Origin: SAR202 cluster bacterium
GTDB lineage: Bacteria; Chloroflexota; Dehalococcoidia; Lucifugimonadales; UBA3495
Direction: 5' to 3'
Length of the DNA stretch: 15,426 bases
NCBI GenBank assembly: GCA_009392095.1
Contig: VFHF01000308.1
Coordinates: forward strand, 1 to 15,426
The notes beneath the pieces were generated by a model. It saw only the letters and a program-made list of their open reading frames with translations, did not search any database and was not told the DNA's origin. This document shows, piece after piece, positions 13,432-15,426 of this stretch. The position numbers were made by a program, and so were the translations under genes. Positions within the stretch are counted from its first letter, which is position 1. Each line of letters opens with the position of its first letter.

Positions 13432-14280
13432 CTAGGCTGATTGTCCGCCGTCAATCTCGATGCACTGGCCGACGATGAACTCGGCCTCTGTGCTGCAGAG
13501 CCAGGCCGCGAAGTTGCCCATCTCTTCCGGGGTGCCAGCCCGGCCCAAGGGGATGGTCTGCAGCCGGTCATCCCAGTCCTGGGAGCGAGGGAATCCGTAA
13601 AGAGAGTCGTTCCTGGCCGTGTTGGTGGTGCCGGGACTGATGCCGTTGACCCGGATTCCCTGGGGCGCCAAAGCCCGGCCTGCCTTCTTGGTGAAGGTGT
13701 AGAGCGCGCCGGAAGCGGTGGCATACGCGAGATCCGTCGCACGGCTGATCTTGGCCTCCACGGATATGACGTTGACGATGCTGCCGCCGCCCCCTTGGCG
13801 TATCAGCTCCTTGGTGACTGCCTGAGCGCAGAGAAATGCACCCATAACCTTGACGTCCATGACGTGCCGCCATTGCTCTGGTGTTAGGTCGGTGAAATCG
13901 GACCAGGCGGCCATTCTAGATGCGCTGGCGTTGTTGATCAGGAAGTCTATCCGTCCGAATTCAGCCACCGTGCGGTCAACCGCGTCCTGCACCTGGGCTG
14001 GGTCGGAAACATCCACCACCAAGGGCAGGGCGCCCGCGCCGTAATCCTTGGTGATCTCTTGGGCCACGCTGTCTACGTCCAGCCAACCCGTCCCCCGTTC
14101 GTCGTCGGGAAAAGTCGATGGGTCTCGACCGGTGCCGGTGACGGTTACAGAAGCGCCCTCTTTGGCAAATGCTAACGCGGCGTACCGGCCGATGCCCCGC
14201 ATCCGGCCTGCCCCCGTAACAAGCGCTACTTTGCCGTCGAATTTGCCTATACCAAATCTCCTAGATTGCGGTCCAGCCAC
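13432..14280 (-). CDS. SDR family protein with altered catalytic residues
   Basis: Up to 282 residues of SDR fold. The cofactor motif is TGAGRMRGIG (22-31), with a two-residue insertion as in FabI-like or atypical SDRs, and NNAS (116-119). S173 and Y186 are in place, but the catalytic Asn position is Lys (K144 in DVKVMG) and the Lys four residues after Tyr is Ser (YATAS, S190). The ending IVGQCIEIDGGQSA is standard. The start is uncertain. GTG at 14280 overlaps the previous gene by 20 bases and has no ribosome site. AGGAG at 14258-14262 sits 7 bases before an ATA codon (14250-14248) that would give the usual short lead IGKFDGKVALVTG. It lies between another SDR and the SnoaL-like gene. Confidence 0.9.
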   Translation of the reverse strand: MAGPQSRRFGIGKFDGKVALVTGAGRMRGIGRYAALAFAKEGASVTVTGTGRDPSTFPDDERGTGWLDVDSVAQEITKDYGAGALPLVVDVSDPAQVQDAVDRTVAEFGRIDFLINNASASRMAAWSDFTDLTPEQWRHVMDVKVMGAFLCAQAVTKELIRQGGGGSIVNVISVEAKISRATDLAYATASGALYTFTKKAGRALAPQGIRVNGISPGTTNTARNDSLYGFPRSQDWDDRLQTIPLGRAGTPEEMGNFAAWLCSTEAEFIVGQCIEIDGGQSA

Positions 14281-15037
14281 CGTCTACCAACAACAGATGC
14301 CCGGTGGTCCCCGCCGACGATTTGCTGGCCAGATAGATCACTGCGCCGACCATCTCTTCCGGGTCCATGCGGCGGCCTAACGGCAGGTGGGCTTCCAGGT
14401 CAGCCTGCACTTCGTCCGCGGTCCTGGAGTCGGCGGCCAGCATTCCGGGGGTGCTCGTTGGGCCGGGTCCGATGGCGTTGACCGTTACGCCGTGGGGCGC
14501 CCATTCAACGGCCATAACCTTGGTGATACCGGCCACGCCAAACTTGCTAGCGCAGTAGGACGACCGACCCCGAGAGGCGGTTACCGAAAGCTGTGACCCA
14601 AGGTTGATGATCCTTCCGTATCCCTGCTCCACCATGTACCGGCCCGCCGCCTGGGCACAGAAAAACACGCCCTTGAGGTTGATATCGATAGTGGCGTCCC
14701 AGTCTTCTTCGGTAACCTCCAAGGCTGGCTTGGGTATCCGTATCCCTGCATTGTTGACCAGAATATCGAGCCTTCCGAAGTCTTGGACCACCTGATCGAT
14801 TGCCTTTGGGATACCGGATATATCCAAGACGTCCAGGGAATAAGCGCGGCTCTTCACTCCCTCGGCTTCGACCTTGGACTTGGTTTCTTTGGTCAGGTCC
14901 AGCCGGTCTGGCCGGTCCGACACCGCAACGTCGGCTCCGGCTTGGGCCAGACCCACCGCCAGGGCGGCGCCGATGCCCCGGCCGGACCCGGTTACCAGTG
15001 CGGTCTGACCTTTTAAATTCAGTCCCTCATAGGGCAT
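14261..15037 (-). CDS. SDR family oxidoreductase (classical), probable NAD type
   Basis: 258-residue classical SDR. The cofactor motif is TGSGRGIG (16-23); D41 at the end of strand 2 (VSDRPD) favours NAD(H). It has NNAG (95-98), the catalytic tetrad N120, S148, Y161 and K165 (YCASK), and PGP after strand 6 (NAIGPGPTSTPGM). The start ATG at 15037 has GGAGG upstream. It is the first gene of a four-gene minus-strand operon with a promoter candidate at 15068-15096, and its stop overlaps the longest form of the next SDR. Gluconate or glucose dehydrogenase-like SDRs look similar, but the substrate is not readable. Confidence 0.94.
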   Translation of the reverse strand: MPYEGLNLKGQTALVTGSGRGIGAALAVGLAQAGADVAVSDRPDRLDLTKETKSKVEAEGVKSRAYSLDVLDISGIPKAIDQVVQDFGRLDILVNNAGIRIPKPALEVTEEDWDATIDINLKGVFFCAQAAGRYMVEQGYGRIINLGSQLSVTASRGRSSYCASKFGVAGITKVMAVEWAPHGVTVNAIGPGPTSTPGMLAADSRTADEVQADLEAHLPLGRRMDPEEMVGAVIYLASKSSAGTTGHLLLVDGGWTAI

Positions 15038-15067
15038 GCTTTTCCTCCAGGGCCCGATTACGCTCAG

Positions 15068-15096
15068 AATGTACGATGCCTAGGCTCCCCAGGCAA
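15068..15096 (-). promoter_or_regulatory. Sigma-70-type promoter for the SDR operon
   Basis: Minus-strand TTGCCT (15091-15096), 17 nt, TACATT (15068-15073); each box matches 4 of 6. It sits about 30 bases upstream of the ATG at 15037. The remainder of the 209-base gap up to 15246 holds no gene that I can see. Confidence 0.45.
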
Positions 15097-15140
15097 TAAA
15101 TTGGCCGTAGTCTAGCACACGAAGGCGTCAGACTTAGAAG

Positions 15141-15154
15141 GCCGATAGCTGTTA
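15141..15154 (+). repeat. Two heptamers of the GCTGA-type repeat
   Basis: GCCGATA followed by GCTGTTA. It is short, and notable only because similar heptamers recur in three other gaps of the window. Confidence 0.25.
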
Positions 15155-15168
15155 ACCTGCCCCACGAC

Positions 15169-15197
15169 TTGCTTACACTACCCACAATCATTAGAAT
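15169..15197 (+). promoter_or_regulatory. Possible promoter for the MFS transporter
   Basis: TTGCTT (15169-15174, 3/6), 17 nt, TAGAAT (15192-15197, 5/6). Transcription would start near 15204, upstream of the ATG at 15247. It is divergent from the SDR operon promoter. Confidence 0.4.
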
Positions 15198-15246
15198 CAG
15201 CCGGGGCTTGGAGTATCCGAAAACGTTTGTTACTGCAAAGGACTTG

Positions 15247-15426
15247 ATGGCGGAAGCGATACAACGGCCGGCGGACCGTAGGCAAAGCCGGAACTTTATC
15301 CTGGGCAGCCTTTCATTCGGACACGGTATCTCCCATTTGTATGACCAGGGATTCCCGGTTTTCATGCCTGCCATCCAGGCTGCCATGGGCCTCTCAAATT
15401 TCCAGGTCGCCTTCATGTTGGGCATC
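15247..15426 (+). CDS. MFS-type transporter, N-terminal fragment
   Basis: The first 60 residues of a membrane carrier, open at the right edge. A short basic cytoplasmic lead (RPADRRQSRN) is followed by a first membrane helix (FILGSLSFGHGISHLYDQGF) and a second segment (FPVFMPAIQAAMGLSNFQVAFMLGI). The FGHG-x-x-H-x-x-D pattern and the LSNFQVAFML loop are typical of MFS carriers of small organic acids or drugs. The ATG at 15247 has AAAGGA four bases upstream; the frame stays open upstream, and a TTG at 15208 is a weaker alternative. It is divergent from the SDR operon and may import or export that pathway's substrate. Confidence 0.75.
   Translation, partial: MAEAIQRPADRRQSRNFILGSLSFGHGISHLYDQGFPVFMPAIQAAMGLSNFQVAFMLGI

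Noticed and set aside
15027..15425. 132-codon minus-strand frame at the right edge
   Set aside because: It is antisense to an MFS N-terminus with clear membrane segments and a plausible ribosome site.

Overview
The window reads as a gene-dense bacterial chromosome segment of moderately high GC, with ATG/GTG/TTG starts behind strong GGAGG-type ribosome sites and short operons. The gene mix (amidase-signature amidases, VOC proteins, an F420-type Ddn-like reductase, an orphan CoxL/XdhA-type molybdo-hydroxylase, many SDRs, an MFS carrier and selenoproteins) resembles free-living Chloroflexota of the SAR202/Dehalococcoidia type. That assignment is inference from gene content; no rRNA or tRNA is present to confirm it.

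Layout. 1-1381 (-): a GatC/AtzG-like small protein followed by an amidase that runs off the left edge. 1545-1862 (+): a Rieske ferredoxin. 1878-2255 (-): a VOC protein. 2385-5872 (+): an apparent catabolic operon of a second, paralogous amidase, an Asp-nucleophile alpha/beta hydrolase, a Ddn-like F420 reductase and an FMN nitroreductase, followed by degenerate intergenic repeats. 6026-6283 (-): a small hypothetical protein. 6381-6719 (+): a second VOC protein. 6733-9042 (-): an orphan molybdenum hydroxylase large subunit. 9193-12109 (+): a four-gene redox operon. 12151-15037 (-): SDR, SDR, SnoaL-like and SDR genes in one operon. 15247-end (+): the start of an MFS transporter.

The main discovery is in the 9193-12109 operon. 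Two of its genes carry an in-frame UGA exactly at the catalytic thiol position. One is a peroxiredoxin with Sec44 where BCP-type proteins have the peroxidatic Cys. The other is an AhpD-like protein with a C93-x-x-U96 motif, with Glu81 and His100 at the spacing of the AhpD catalytic residues. Both UGAs are followed, after the same 10-nt gap, by a perfect 7-bp stem with a GUA triloop. The stem sequences differ but the geometry is identical, as expected of bacterial SECIS elements. The operon therefore looks like an all-selenium AhpC/AhpD-style peroxide-reducing pair, packed with a signal-less NMT1/SsuA-like protein and a stand-alone flavodiiron-type metallo-beta-lactamase domain. A conventional gene caller would break each selenoprotein into fragments.

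Other points of note are an SDR whose catalytic Asn and Lys have become Lys and Ser, interlocked divergent promoters at 2307-2341, and 7-nt degenerate tandem repeats in several intergenic gaps.
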